The notes under the pieces: model-generated
Told to the model about the DNA's origin: nothing
What the model saw: only the letters and a program-made list of their open reading frames with translations
Database searches by the model: none
Assembly (NCBI GenBank): GCA_020635725.1
Contig: JACJZF010000015.1
Location: forward strand, 1-54,144
DNA: 54,144 nt
Direction: 5' to 3'
Source: Flavobacteriales bacterium
Lineage (GTDB): Bacteria; Bacteroidota; Bacteroidia; Flavobacteriales_F; PHOS-HE28
Position numbers and translations under genes: made by a program
In this document: positions 1 through 8,013 of the stretch, piece by piece
Numbering within the stretch: the stretch's first letter is position 1
How the letters are laid out: every line of letters starts with the position of its first letter

Positions 1-2196
1 AGCACCGAAGCGCGCAACCTCTGGATGGGCACCTTCCACAGCGTGTTCGCCCGCATCCTGCGCGCCGAGGCCGACAAGCTTGGCTACCCGAAGGACTTCA
101 CGATCTACGACACCGACGACAGCCGGAGCGTGATCAAGGCCATTGTGAAGGAGTGGAAGCTGGACGACAAGCTTTACAAGCCCAACCAGGTGCATGGCCG
201 CATCAGCATCGCCAAGAACAACCTGGTGGGTCCGCTGGAATACCTCGCCAACGCCGAGCTGATGGCCGGTGATGCGGCCGTGGGTCGCGAGAAGATGGGC
301 GAGCTGTACAAGGCCTACGCCGAGCGCTGCTTCCGCGCCGGCGCCATGGACTTCGACGACCTGCTCTTCAACACCAACATCCTCTTCCGCGACCATCCGG
401 ATGTGATGGTGAAGTACCAGAGCCGCTTCCAATACCTGCTGGTGGACGAGTACCAGGACACCAACCTGGCCCAGTACAACATCGTGAAGACCCTGGCCGC
501 ACGCCACGAGAACCTCACCGTGGTGGGTGATGACAGCCAGAGCATCTACGCCTTCCGCGGCGCCAACATCCAGAACATCCTCAACTTCCGCACGGACTAC
601 CCGGACCACAAGCTCTTCAAGCTGGAGCAGAACTACCGCAGCACGAAGACCATCGTGGGCGCGGCGAACTCACTGATCGAGAAGAACAAGGACCAGATCA
701 AGAAGGAGATCTGGACGGACAACAGCGATGGCGAGAAGATCAAGGTGCACCGCTCGCTCACCGACAACGACGAAGGGCACTTCGTGGCCAACAGCATCTT
801 CGAGACCAAGATGCAGCAGCAGGTACCGAACAAGGGCTTCGCGATCCTGTACCGCACCAACGCTCAGAGCCGCAGCATGGAGGAGGCCCTGCGCAAGCAC
901 AACCTCCCCTACCGCATCTACGGCGGCCTCAGCTTCTACCAGCGCAAGGAGATCAAGGACCTCATCAGCTACTTCCGCCTGGTATGCAACCCGCGCGACG
1001 AGGAGGCGCTGAAGCGCGTAATCAACTACCCCACGCGCGGCATCGGGCAGACCACCATCGACAAGCTGCTGGTAGCCGCTGCCGCCAAGCAGCTGCCCAT
1101 CTGGGACCTCGTGCTCAATCACCTGCAGGAACTCGATGTGCACAGCGGAACGCGCAAGTCAGTCGCCGAATTCGTGCTCATGATCCAGGGCTTCCAGACG
1201 CAGCTGCCCACGCAGAGCGCTGCGGCGCTGGGCGAGGAGATCGCGCGTCGGACCGGCATCCTCAAGGACCTCTTCGCCGACAAGACGCCCGAAGGCGTGA
1301 GCCGCTACGAGAACATCCAGGAACTGCTCGCGGGCATGAAGGAGTTCAGCGAGGCGCAAGAAGGCACCGACGTGCCGCGCACGCTCAGCGATTTCCTCAT
1401 CGACGTGGCATTGCTGACCGATGCCGATCCCGGCGCGGGGGCCGGGACAGGCGAGGACCCGAACGACAACGACCGCGTGAGCCTGATGACCATCCACAGC
1501 GCGAAGGGCCTCGAGTTCCCGTACGTGCACGTGGTGGGCCTGGAAGAAGACCTCTTCCCGAACCTGATGAGCGTGCAGAGCCGCGCCGACCTCGAGGAGG
1601 AGCGTCGCCTCTTCTACGTGGCCATCACCCGCGCCGAGAAACGCTGCACCCTGAGCTACGCGGTGAGCCGCTACAAATGGGGCAACCTCACCGCCAGCGA
1701 GCCCAGCCGCTTCATCGAGGAGATCGATCCGAAGTACCTGGAGATGCCGCGCCAAGCGGAGCGCGCGCCCTCCTTCGGCGGCTTCGACCGCAGCACGCCG
1801 CCATGGGCACGCAAGGCCGTGGGCTTCGACCGGTCGGGGGAAGAAAACGGAGGATCGAAACCGGTGTACGGTCGCGCACGAACGGCGCCTGGTCTCAACA
1901 AACCGGCCGCGCCGCGTCCCCCTGCGCAGCGCACGCCCGCCTCCACCGAACCGGAGCGCAAGAACCTGAAACGCCTCTCCCCCACAGGCAAGCCCATGGA
2001 GGCCACCAGCACGCTCGGTTCGCTCGCCGCCGACATCGCCGAGGGCATGACCGTGGAGCACGAGCGCTTCGGCAAGGGCAAGGTGCTGAAGGTGGAAGGG
2101 AACGCGCCCGACCTGAAGGCCACGGTCTTCTTCCCCAGCGCCGGACAGAAGCAATTGCTGCTGCGCTTCGCGAAGCTGACGGTTCTCAATGAGTAG
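1..2196 (+). CDS. pcrA: ATP-dependent DNA helicase PcrA/UvrD, 3' part
   Basis: Superfamily 1A 3'-5' DNA helicase of nucleotide-excision and mismatch repair. The frame is open from base 1, so the gene starts before the window and the Walker A motif is outside it. From the first visible codon one sees GTFHS (about residue 10), the DEYQDTN Walker B/motif II (about 147), GDDSQSIYAFRGA motif III (about 174), QNYRS motif IV, MTIHSAKGLE motif V (about 496) and RRLFYVAITRAE motif VI. A proline-rich linker then leads to a C-terminal Tudor-like segment around GMTVEHERFGKGKV, as in PcrA proteins where this end contacts RNA polymerase. Rep is the alternative name, but the C-terminal domain favours PcrA. 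The stop overlaps the next start by 8 bases. Confidence 0.96.
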   Translation, partial: STEARNLWMGTFHSVFARILRAEADKLGYPKDFTIYDTDDSRSVIKAIVKEWKLDDKLYKPNQVHGRISIAKNNLVGPLEYLANAELMAGDAAVGREKMGELYKAYAERCFRAGAMDFDDLLFNTNILFRDHPDVMVKYQSRFQYLLVDEYQDTNLAQYNIVKTLAARHENLTVVGDDSQSIYAFRGANIQNILNFRTDYPDHKLFKLEQNYRSTKTIVGAANSLIEKNKDQIKKEIWTDNSDGEKIKVHRSLTDNDEGHFVANSIFETKMQQQVPNKGFAILYRTNAQSRSMEEALRKHNLPYRIYGGLSFYQRKEIKDLISYFRLVCNPRDEEALKRVINYPTRGIGQTTIDKLLVAAAAKQLPIWDLVLNHLQELDVHSGTRKSVAEFVLMIQGFQTQLPTQSAAALGEEIARRTGILKDLFADKTPEGVSRYENIQELLAGMKEFSEAQEGTDVPRTLSDFLIDVALLTDADPGAGAGTGEDPNDNDRVSLMTIHSAKGLEFPYVHVVGLEEDLFPNLMSVQSRADLEEERRLFYVAITRAEKRCTLSYAVSRYKWGNLTASEPSRFIEEIDPKYLEMPRQAERAPSFGGFDRSTPPWARKAVGFDRSGEENGGSKPVYGRARTAPGLNKPAAPRPPAQRTPASTEPERKNLKRLSPTGKPMEATSTLGSLAADIAEGMTVEHERFGKGKVLKVEGNAPDLKATVFFPSAGQKQLLLRFAKLTVLNE

Positions 2197-3064
2197 GGCA
2201 CAGGACTTTCAACACATTGGAGGTGTCTTGGCTTCCATTCCCATTAAATGGGGACTAGACGACTCCGCCCTGAGCTACCAAGGCATTCGCTTCGACTGGG
2301 AATGGACCAGGCACAACGACCTATTAACGCTGCGCTTTGACGCTCCTGGAAAAGCCGATTTCGAGAACTTCGCCTCCAAGCTCCGCAACGACCTTGGCGA
2401 CCTCGTGGAGGTTGGCGTGCTGAATCCAGACCAACCGGGTAACCATTCCCAAGCAGCGCCCAACTTACTCTTGGGTAAGTACGCGAAGCATTTCGTACGC
2501 GATCAGGCTGGACTCGAATACACTATTCTCGGCTTCACGCACTCCCCGACATCTCCCAAGTCGAACTCAAACAGTCTTCGCCTATTCCATCCGAATGGAT
2601 GGGACGGAATTGGGCACTATGCGCAGGGCGACAAAAGAATGGGGGCCCTGGAAATCCAAGTCAAAGGATACACTCGCCTCGCTGCGCAAATGCAATCCAA
2701 AGCAGAGGTTGACGGTTCGTGGCAGGCACTCAATAACTCGCTGCCCATTCGACTGCGAGTTGTGAGCTCGAAACTATTGCTCGTCATTGGTGTTCTCAGC
2801 TTGCTCTTTTCCGCAGAGGGAATCCTATTCATCATGTTTGGGGCTGTCTGGCCCCCTAGTTCTCTGCAATTGACATTGTGGATTGCATTGATTGGGATAG
2901 GCGGGAGCTATTTACTTGGTATGCGTGTAGGAAGAGAACACAGATTGACGCAGATTAATCTGGAGGTTTTCGAGGAGCGGCGCTGGTGGCTTAGAAGCAT
3001 TTTCGATCTGCCCATTAAGCTGTCAAACATTCGCATCCGTCCCGAAGAGATAGTCCAGAAGTAA
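2189..3064 (+). CDS. Unknown protein with two C-terminal membrane helices
   Basis: I do not recognise the family. The 291-residue product has a soluble N-terminal part (residues 1-190) with no motif I can name, then two hydrophobic segments at about 196-221 and 226-245 joined by a short Pro/Ser turn, then a cytosolic-looking tail rich in Arg, Trp and Glu. There is no signal peptide. The ATG at 2189 overlaps the end of pcrA by 8 bases (ATGAGTAG), suggesting translational coupling, but base composition differs: codons ending in A or T are common here, unlike the strongly GC-ending codons on both sides. That suggests a more recent arrival or weak selection on codon use. Function unknown. Confidence 0.72.
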   Translation: MSRAQDFQHIGGVLASIPIKWGLDDSALSYQGIRFDWEWTRHNDLLTLRFDAPGKADFENFASKLRNDLGDLVEVGVLNPDQPGNHSQAAPNLLLGKYAKHFVRDQAGLEYTILGFTHSPTSPKSNSNSLRLFHPNGWDGIGHYAQGDKRMGALEIQVKGYTRLAAQMQSKAEVDGSWQALNNSLPIRLRVVSSKLLLVIGVLSLLFSAEGILFIMFGAVWPPSSLQLTLWIALIGIGGSYLLGMRVGREHRLTQINLEVFEERRWWLRSIFDLPIKLSNIRIRPEEIVQK

Positions 3065-3120
3065 AGGGCTTGGGACGAGCAGACACTGCAGAGCGCCTAC
3101 AAGTGGAGCAGCGCTTTGCC

Positions 3121-3128
3121 TACTTTCG
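3121..3128 (+). promoter_or_regulatory. Promoter -7 element of the DUF4290-murA unit
   Basis: TACTTTCG matches the Bacteroidota -7 consensus TAnnTTTG/TAnnTTCG. It lies 54 bases before the ATG of the DUF4290 gene. No clear TTG-type -33 element is visible. Confidence 0.5.
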
Positions 3129-3182
3129 TCCCGCGCCCGCGTCGAGCGACTCCGCCGTGGCGCTTCCTTGATCCAGTTGAGC

Positions 3183-3845
3183 ATGAGCAACGCGCCCTTC
3201 GATTACAATACCCAGCGCCCGCGGATGATCATTCCCGAGTACGGCCGCAACGTGCAGCGCATGGTGGAGATGTGCATGGAGATGGAGGACCGGGAGAAAC
3301 GGACCCGGTCGGCGCGCGCGATCATCGATGTGATCGCACGGCTGAACCCGCAGCTGCGCAGCAGCGACAATTTCGAGCGCATGCTCTGGGACCATGTGTA
3401 CATCATGAGCGACTTCAAGCTCGATGTGGACGCCCCTTTCCCGATGCCCACGCCCGAGGAGCTCGAGAGCAAGCCCGAGCGCGTGCCCTATCCGCAGGAG
3501 GAAGTGAAGTATGGGCACTACGGCCGCATGGTGGAACGCATGGTGGCCCAATGCGCCGAGATGGAAGCGGGCGAGAAGCGCGAGGCCTATGCCTTGCTGA
3601 TCGCCAATCTGATGAAGCGCCAGTTTCTGGCCTGGAATCGCGATACGGTGCCCGATGGCGTGATCCTGAAGGACCTCGCCGATCTCAGCAAGGGCAAGAT
3701 CCGACTCGCGGCCGATACGCAGCTCGCGCAGACAGCCGACCTCCTGCGCACGCAGCAGACCGGGCCGCGCAACGAGGCCGACACGCGCCGGCAGGGCGGC
3801 AATGGGCGCAAACGCCACCGCAAGCGGAAGAAGAATCGGTATTGA
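3183..3845 (+). CDS. DUF4290 family protein
   Basis: A 220-residue soluble protein of the Bacteroidota-restricted DUF4290 family. The N-terminus FDYNTQRPRMIIPEYGRN is the family hallmark, followed by a helical region with the HYGRMVERMV segment and a Lys/Arg-rich tail ending in RKRHRKRKKNRY-like residues. No enzymatic motif is visible and the function is unknown. I chose the ATG at 3183. An in-frame TTG at 3168 would add five residues. The gene lies directly upstream of murA, a pairing I recall as common in Bacteroidota, so a link to cell-wall synthesis is plausible but not shown. The basic tail could bind nucleic acid or membrane. Confidence 0.88.
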   Translation: MSNAPFDYNTQRPRMIIPEYGRNVQRMVEMCMEMEDREKRTRSARAIIDVIARLNPQLRSSDNFERMLWDHVYIMSDFKLDVDAPFPMPTPEELESKPERVPYPQEEVKYGHYGRMVERMVAQCAEMEAGEKREAYALLIANLMKRQFLAWNRDTVPDGVILKDLADLSKGKIRLAADTQLAQTADLLRTQQTGPRNEADTRRQGGNGRKRHRKRKKNRY

Positions 3846-3982
3846 GGTTGGGAGGTTGGGAGTTGTTCCTTCGCTTCGCTCGGAATGACAGGTTGATGGA
3901 GTTGGGTGTTGAAGCCATGCTCAACCGATAGGAGTGCAGCGGTACAACGCCGCGCAACTGACAACCGACAACTGACAACTCC
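3845..3982. repeat. Intergenic repeat cluster between DUF4290 and murA
   Basis: The 196-base gap before murA holds non-coding-looking repetitive sequence. A doubled GGTTGGGA unit lies near 3848-3862. At 3866-3890 is a 25-base element centred on TTCGCTTCGCTCGGAATGAC, which I recall as a type of short intergenic repeat found in many unrelated genomes. A heptad-like tract of CAACTGACAACCGACAACTG type occupies 3955-3982. The first and last blocks are roughly complementary, so the RNA could fold into a long imperfect hairpin. Confidence 0.6.
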
Positions 3983-4041
3983 GCGCCCGTGCGCTCAGAA
4001 ACGCGCCGTGCAAGCCCTTGCTTCGCGTCAACGCGAACGAC

Positions 4042-5346
4042 ATGCATAGTTTCCGAATCGAGGGTGGCCACCGGCTGAAGGGCGAACTGATTCCGCAAGG
4101 GGCCAAGAACGAGGCGCTGCAGATCCTTTGCGCGGTGCTGCTCACCAAGGAGCCGGTGACCATCCACAACATCCCGGATATCGTGGATGTGAACAAGCTC
4201 ATCGACCTGCTGAAGGCCATGGGCGTGGCCGTGGAGAAACTGGGCGCGGGATCTTACCGGTTCCAGGCGAGCCAGGTGAACCTCGAGTTCTTCCTGGATC
4301 CCGAGTTCAAGCGCATGGGAGGCGGACTGCGCGGCAGCGTGATGGTCGTTGGGCCATCGCTCGCGCGCTTCGGCCGCGGATACATCCCGTCACCGGGCGG
4401 TGATAAGATCGGACGCCGCCGCTTGGATACGCACTTCATCGGCTTCGAGAAGCTCGGCGCGCTCATCACCTACGACAGCCGCGATGGATTCTACCGCGCC
4501 GAGGCCAAGCGGCTCAAGGGCTGCTACATGCTGCTCGACGAGGCCAGCGTGACCGGCACGGCCAACATCATCATGGCCGCCGTGCTCGCCGAGGGCCGCA
4601 CCACCATCTTCAACGCCGCGTGCGAGCCGTACATCCAGCAGCTCTGCAGCATGCTCGTGCGCATGGGCGCGCGCATCAGCGGCATCGGCAGCAACCTGCT
4701 GCACATCGATGGCGTGAGCGAGCTCGGCGGCACCGAGCATCGCATGCTGCCGGACATGATCGAGATCGGCTCCTTCATCGGCCTCGCTGCCATGACGCGC
4801 AGCGAGATCACCATCAAGGACGTGGGCTACGAGCACCTGGGCGTGATCCCCGAGGTCTTCCGCCGGCTCGGCATCGCCGTGGAGCGGCGGGGCGATGACA
4901 TCCACATCCCGCAGCAGGAGCAGTACGAGATTACGCGCTTCATCGATGGCAGCAACATGATCATCGCCGATGCGCCGTGGCCTGGATTCACGCCTGACCT
5001 GCTGAGCATCGTGCTCGTGACGGCCACACAGGCGAAGGGCAGCGTGCTCATCCACCAGAAGATGTTCGAGAGCCGCCTCTTCTTCACCGACAAACTGATC
5101 GAGATGGGCGCCCAGATCACGCTCTGCGACCCGCACCGCGCGCTGGTGATCGGCCACGACTTCGAGCTGCCGCTGCGCGCCATCCGCATGACCAGCCCTG
5201 ATATCCGCGCTGGCGTGGCCCTGCTGATCGCGGCATTGAGCGCTGAAGGCACCAGCACGATCGACAACATCGAGCAGATCCGCCGCGGCTACCAGGATAT
5301 CGAGGGGCGCCTCAACGCCATCGGCGCGCGCATCGCCGTGGTCTGA
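4042..5346 (+). CDS. murA: UDP-N-acetylglucosamine 1-carboxyvinyltransferase
   Basis: First committed step of peptidoglycan synthesis: transfer of enolpyruvate from PEP to UDP-GlcNAc in the cytoplasm. The 434-residue product has the EPSP-synthase fold and family motifs: GGHRLKGELIPQGAKNEAL at the N-terminus with the conserved Lys-Asn pair, RGSVMVVGPSLARFG, and the PDLLSIVLV and MFESRLFF segments. The catalytic loop reads SPGGDKIG. The Cys that protonates PEP (Cys115 in E. coli) is Asp121 here (codon 4402-4404), a natural variant associated with fosfomycin insensitivity. Start: the ATG at 4042 gives the usual MurA N-terminus. An in-frame TTG at 4018 would add eight residues that look non-native. 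Confidence 0.96.
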   Translation: MHSFRIEGGHRLKGELIPQGAKNEALQILCAVLLTKEPVTIHNIPDIVDVNKLIDLLKAMGVAVEKLGAGSYRFQASQVNLEFFLDPEFKRMGGGLRGSVMVVGPSLARFGRGYIPSPGGDKIGRRRLDTHFIGFEKLGALITYDSRDGFYRAEAKRLKGCYMLLDEASVTGTANIIMAAVLAEGRTTIFNAACEPYIQQLCSMLVRMGARISGIGSNLLHIDGVSELGGTEHRMLPDMIEIGSFIGLAAMTRSEITIKDVGYEHLGVIPEVFRRLGIAVERRGDDIHIPQQEQYEITRFIDGSNMIIADAPWPGFTPDLLSIVLVTATQAKGSVLIHQKMFESRLFFTDKLIEMGAQITLCDPHRALVIGHDFELPLRAIRMTSPDIRAGVALLIAALSAEGTSTIDNIEQIRRGYQDIEGRLNAIGARIAVV

Positions 5347-5426
5347 GCGCCGCACCCCTGCTGGCCGTCCGGTGGCATTCCTTCCGCGGCACGATGTTGG
5401 CTGAACGCGCGGCCATCCATCACACC

Positions 5427-5434
5427 TACTTTCG
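5427..5434 (+). promoter_or_regulatory. Promoter -7 element of the thioredoxin gene
   Basis: TACTTTCG, a full match to TAnnTTYG, ends only four bases before the ATG at 5439. Transcription would start at or very near the start codon, so the mRNA is probably leaderless. Confidence 0.6.
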
Positions 5435-5438
5435 CACC

Positions 5439-5993
5439 ATGAAAATCCGGTCGGTCATGTCCAAGATGCAGCTCCTTTCCCTCGCCGCCGTGGCTCTGCT
5501 GGCGGTATACGGCTTCACGCAGACCAACAAGGCCAAGGTGGGCACCTCCATCGGCGACAAGGCGCCCGAGCTCGCGTACATGAACCCCGACAGCAGCAAG
5601 GTGCTGAAGCTCTCCGAGCTCAAAGGCAAGTACGTACTGGTCGATTTCTGGGCCAGCTGGTGCCGCCCCTGCCGCATGGAGAATCCCAACGTGGTTTCGG
5701 CTTACAACAAATACAGCAAGGCCAAATTCGCCGATGCCAAGGGCTTCGAGGTATACAGCGTGAGCCTGGACCGCAGCCGCGAGCAATGGAAGCAGGCCAT
5801 TGCACAGGATGGGCTCCTCTGGAAGTACCATGTGAGCGACCTCAAGTTCTGGCAGTCGCAGGGCGCCCAGCTCTACGGCGTGAGCTCCATCCCCATGAGC
5901 TTCCTGATCGACCCCAACGGCGTGATCATCGCCAAGAACCTGCGCGGCATGGCCCTGCACCAGGAACTGGACAAGCACGTGAAGAGCCTCTGA
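5439..5993 (+). CDS. TlpA-like envelope thioredoxin
   Basis: Membrane-anchored or periplasmic thiol-disulfide oxidoreductase of the TlpA/ResA group. The 184-residue product has an N-terminal hydrophobic stretch (about residues 10-26) that is a signal anchor or signal peptide, then the AhpC/TSA-thioredoxin fold: VDFWASWCRPC with redox Cys75 and Cys78, and the cis-proline loop SSIPMSFLIDPNG. Such proteins keep cytochrome or secreted-protein cysteines reduced. The partner here cannot be told. ATG 5439 was chosen because a promoter -7 box ends four bases before it and because the signal sequence starts there. A start at 5394 would put 15 unlikely residues in front. It is followed by a strong terminator, so it is monocistronic. 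Confidence 0.93.
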   Translation: MKIRSVMSKMQLLSLAAVALLAVYGFTQTNKAKVGTSIGDKAPELAYMNPDSSKVLKLSELKGKYVLVDFWASWCRPCRMENPNVVSAYNKYSKAKFADAKGFEVYSVSLDRSREQWKQAIAQDGLLWKYHVSDLKFWQSQGAQLYGVSSIPMSFLIDPNGVIIAKNLRGMALHQELDKHVKSL

Positions 5994-6011
5994 GCAGGAG
6001 CGATTCAGTCT

Positions 6012-6037
6012 GAAAAGGCCCCGCCCGGGGCCTTTTC
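6012..6037. terminator. Rho-independent terminator after the thioredoxin gene
   Basis: Eleven-base perfect stem GAAAAGGCCCC / GGGGCCTTTTC with a GCCC loop. The stem ends in four T on the plus strand. Confidence 0.85.
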
Positions 6038-6125
6038 CATTTCCGGCGCCATCTGCCAAAAAGTCCCCGACATTCGCGGCCCCGTCAGCCCAATAGCCAT
6101 TGGCACCAAGGTTGACCGGCCCAGG

Positions 6126-6791
6126 ATGATCTTCAAAAAGCGACGAAAGACCATGACCGACCGACCCGATGGCAGGGAGGCCGCCGCTCCTGCTGACAAG
6201 GCCGCCGAGCAGAATCAGGGCATCGATGCCGCGAACGAGCAGGCCATCGACCCGTTGACCTTGGCCAGCGAGGCCGCCGCCGAGCACGTGATGCACGATG
6301 CCGAGTCCGATGGACGTGAAGACATCGCCGAGCTGAGCACCCAACTCGCTGCCGCCAGAGCCGATGCCGCCGACCTGAAGGACAAGTGGCTGCGCCTGAA
6401 TGCCGAGTTCGACAACTTCCGCAAGCGCACCGCCAAGGAGCGACTTGAACTGATCCAGTTCGCCGGGGAGAACACGCTGAAGAACATGCTCCCCGTGCTC
6501 GATGACATGGAGCGGGCGATCGCCAATAACACCAAGACCGACGATATCGCGGTGGTGCGCGAGGGATTCAGCCTCATCCAGAGCAAATTGCTCCACATCC
6601 TGGGCAGCCAGGGGGTGAAACCGATGGCCGATGAGAAGGGGCAGCCCTTCGACACCGACAAGCACGAGGCCATCACTAAAGCCCCTGCGCCGAGCGAAGA
6701 CCTAAAGGGCAAGGTGATCGACGTGGTGGAGAATGGGTACACCCTGCACGACAAGGTGATCCGCTACGCCAAGGTGATCGTCGGTGAGTAG
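6126..6791 (+). CDS. grpE: Nucleotide exchange factor GrpE
   Basis: Cochaperone that releases ADP from DnaK. The 221-residue product has an acidic, Ala-rich disordered N-terminus, a long coiled coil (about residues 75-130) containing the family pattern LNAEFDNFRKRTAKER, and the C-terminal beta domain with DTDKHEAI and ENGYTLHDKVIRYAKV. It sits directly upstream of dnaJ (44-base gap), as expected for a chaperone operon. dnaK is not in the window. The start may be ATG 6126, giving a basic MIFKKRRK extension, or ATG 6153 (MTDRPDG). The sequence does not decide between them. Confidence 0.96.
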   Translation: MIFKKRRKTMTDRPDGREAAAPADKAAEQNQGIDAANEQAIDPLTLASEAAAEHVMHDAESDGREDIAELSTQLAAARADAADLKDKWLRLNAEFDNFRKRTAKERLELIQFAGENTLKNMLPVLDDMERAIANNTKTDDIAVVREGFSLIQSKLLHILGSQGVKPMADEKGQPFDTDKHEAITKAPAPSEDLKGKVIDVVENGYTLHDKVIRYAKVIVGE

Positions 6792-6835
6792 TGGCGGATC
6801 ATGATTCGCCCGAACGAACCGAATGAACTGAAGCC

Positions 6836-7960
6836 ATGAGCAAGCGCGACCCATACGAGGTGCTGGGCGTCGAGCGCAACGCCAGCGCTGACGACATCAA
6901 GAAGGCCTACCGGAAGCTGGCCATCAAGTTCCACCCGGACAAGAACCCGGGCGACAAGGCCGCTGAGGAGAAGTTCAAAGAGGCCGCATCGGCCTATGAG
7001 ATCCTGAGCGACCCGGAGAAGAAGGCCAAGTACGACCGCTTCGGGCATGCCGGCCCGCAGATGGGCGGCGGCTTCCACGGCGGCGGCATGAACATGGAGG
7101 ACATCTTCTCCCAGTTCGGCGACATCTTCGGCGATGCCTTCGGCGGTGGGGCCTTCGGCGGGTTCGGGGGCCGCTCGCGCGGCGGCCGCACCATCAAGGG
7201 CAGCAACCTGCGCGTGCGCATCAAGCTGAACCTCGCGGAGATCGCGCATGGCGCCGAGAAGAAGATCAAGGTGACCAAGCTCGTGCGCGGCAAAGGCAGC
7301 GAGTACGGGAATTGCCCCACCTGCGGCGGATCCGGCCAGGTGCGTCGCGTGCAGAGCACCTTCATCGGGCAGATGCAGACCGTGAGCACCTGCCCCACCT
7401 GCGGCGGCATCGGGCAGACCGTGAGCAAACGCGCCCCGGGAAGCGATGAGCATGGCCTGGTACGCGAGGAGGCGGTGGTGCCGATCAAGATCCCCGCCGG
7501 CGTAGAGGAAGGCATGCAGCTCAACATCAGCGGCATGGGCAATGAAGCGCCTGCGGGCGGCGTGCCTGGCGACCTGCTGGTGGTGATCGAGGAGGAGGCG
7601 AATGCCGAACTGCGGCGCGATGGCATGCACCTGCACCACGAGGTCTTCATCAACATGGCCGATGCTGCCTTGGGCACGAGCATCGAAGTGCCTTTGGTGA
7701 GCGGCAAGGCCAAGGTGAAGATCGAGCCAGGGACCCAGAGCAACCATGTGCTGCGACTGAAGGGCAAGGGCCTGCCAAGCGTGCAGCACCATGGGCACGG
7801 CGATCTCTTCGTGCACGTGGCCGTATGGACACCCACCGACCTCAACAAGGAAGAGAAGGCCGCGCTGGAGAAATTGCGCTCCAGTCCCGGTTTCCAGCCC
7901 CGGCCCACCGCCAAGGACAAGGGCTTCTTCGAGCGCGTGAAGGAGATGTTCGGGCACTGA
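6836..7960 (+). CDS. dnaJ: Chaperone DnaJ with reduced zinc region
   Basis: Hsp40 cochaperone that delivers substrates to DnaK and stimulates its ATPase. The 374-residue product has a J domain (residues 1-70, with HPD in KFHPDKNPGD), a Gly/Phe-rich linker (about 78-120), two C-terminal substrate-binding domains and a PRPTAKDKGFFERVKEMFG end. The zinc region contains only two Cys-pair repeats, both CPTCGG, instead of four. By position these are motifs 2 and 3, which form zinc centre II in E. coli DnaJ. The places of motifs 1 and 4 read KGSEYGN and APGSDEHG, without cysteines. I recall the same reduced arrangement in flavobacterial DnaJ proteins, so this is probably a lineage trait. Confidence 0.96.
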   Translation: MSKRDPYEVLGVERNASADDIKKAYRKLAIKFHPDKNPGDKAAEEKFKEAASAYEILSDPEKKAKYDRFGHAGPQMGGGFHGGGMNMEDIFSQFGDIFGDAFGGGAFGGFGGRSRGGRTIKGSNLRVRIKLNLAEIAHGAEKKIKVTKLVRGKGSEYGNCPTCGGSGQVRRVQSTFIGQMQTVSTCPTCGGIGQTVSKRAPGSDEHGLVREEAVVPIKIPAGVEEGMQLNISGMGNEAPAGGVPGDLLVVIEEEANAELRRDGMHLHHEVFINMADAALGTSIEVPLVSGKAKVKIEPGTQSNHVLRLKGKGLPSVQHHGHGDLFVHVAVWTPTDLNKEEKAALEKLRSSPGFQPRPTAKDKGFFERVKEMFGH

Positions 7961-8013
7961 ACCGAGCGCCCTGCTGGCGCGTGTTGCGTTTCTTCGCAGG
8001 ACAAGCATGCTCC

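Noticed and set aside
984..2192. Second plus-strand frame of about 400 codons inside pcrA
   Set aside because: Arg/Pro/Gly-rich translation typical of an off-frame reading of GC-rich DNA; helicase motifs V and VI lie in the other frame.
4402..4404. MurA Asp121 as sequencing error
   Set aside because: Two base changes would be needed from either Cys codon, and surrounding residues fit known Asp-type MurA loops.
5289..6665. Minus-strand open frame spanning the ends of murA, the thioredoxin gene and grpE
   Set aside because: It crosses three well-supported genes and a strong terminator, and its product has no family resemblance.
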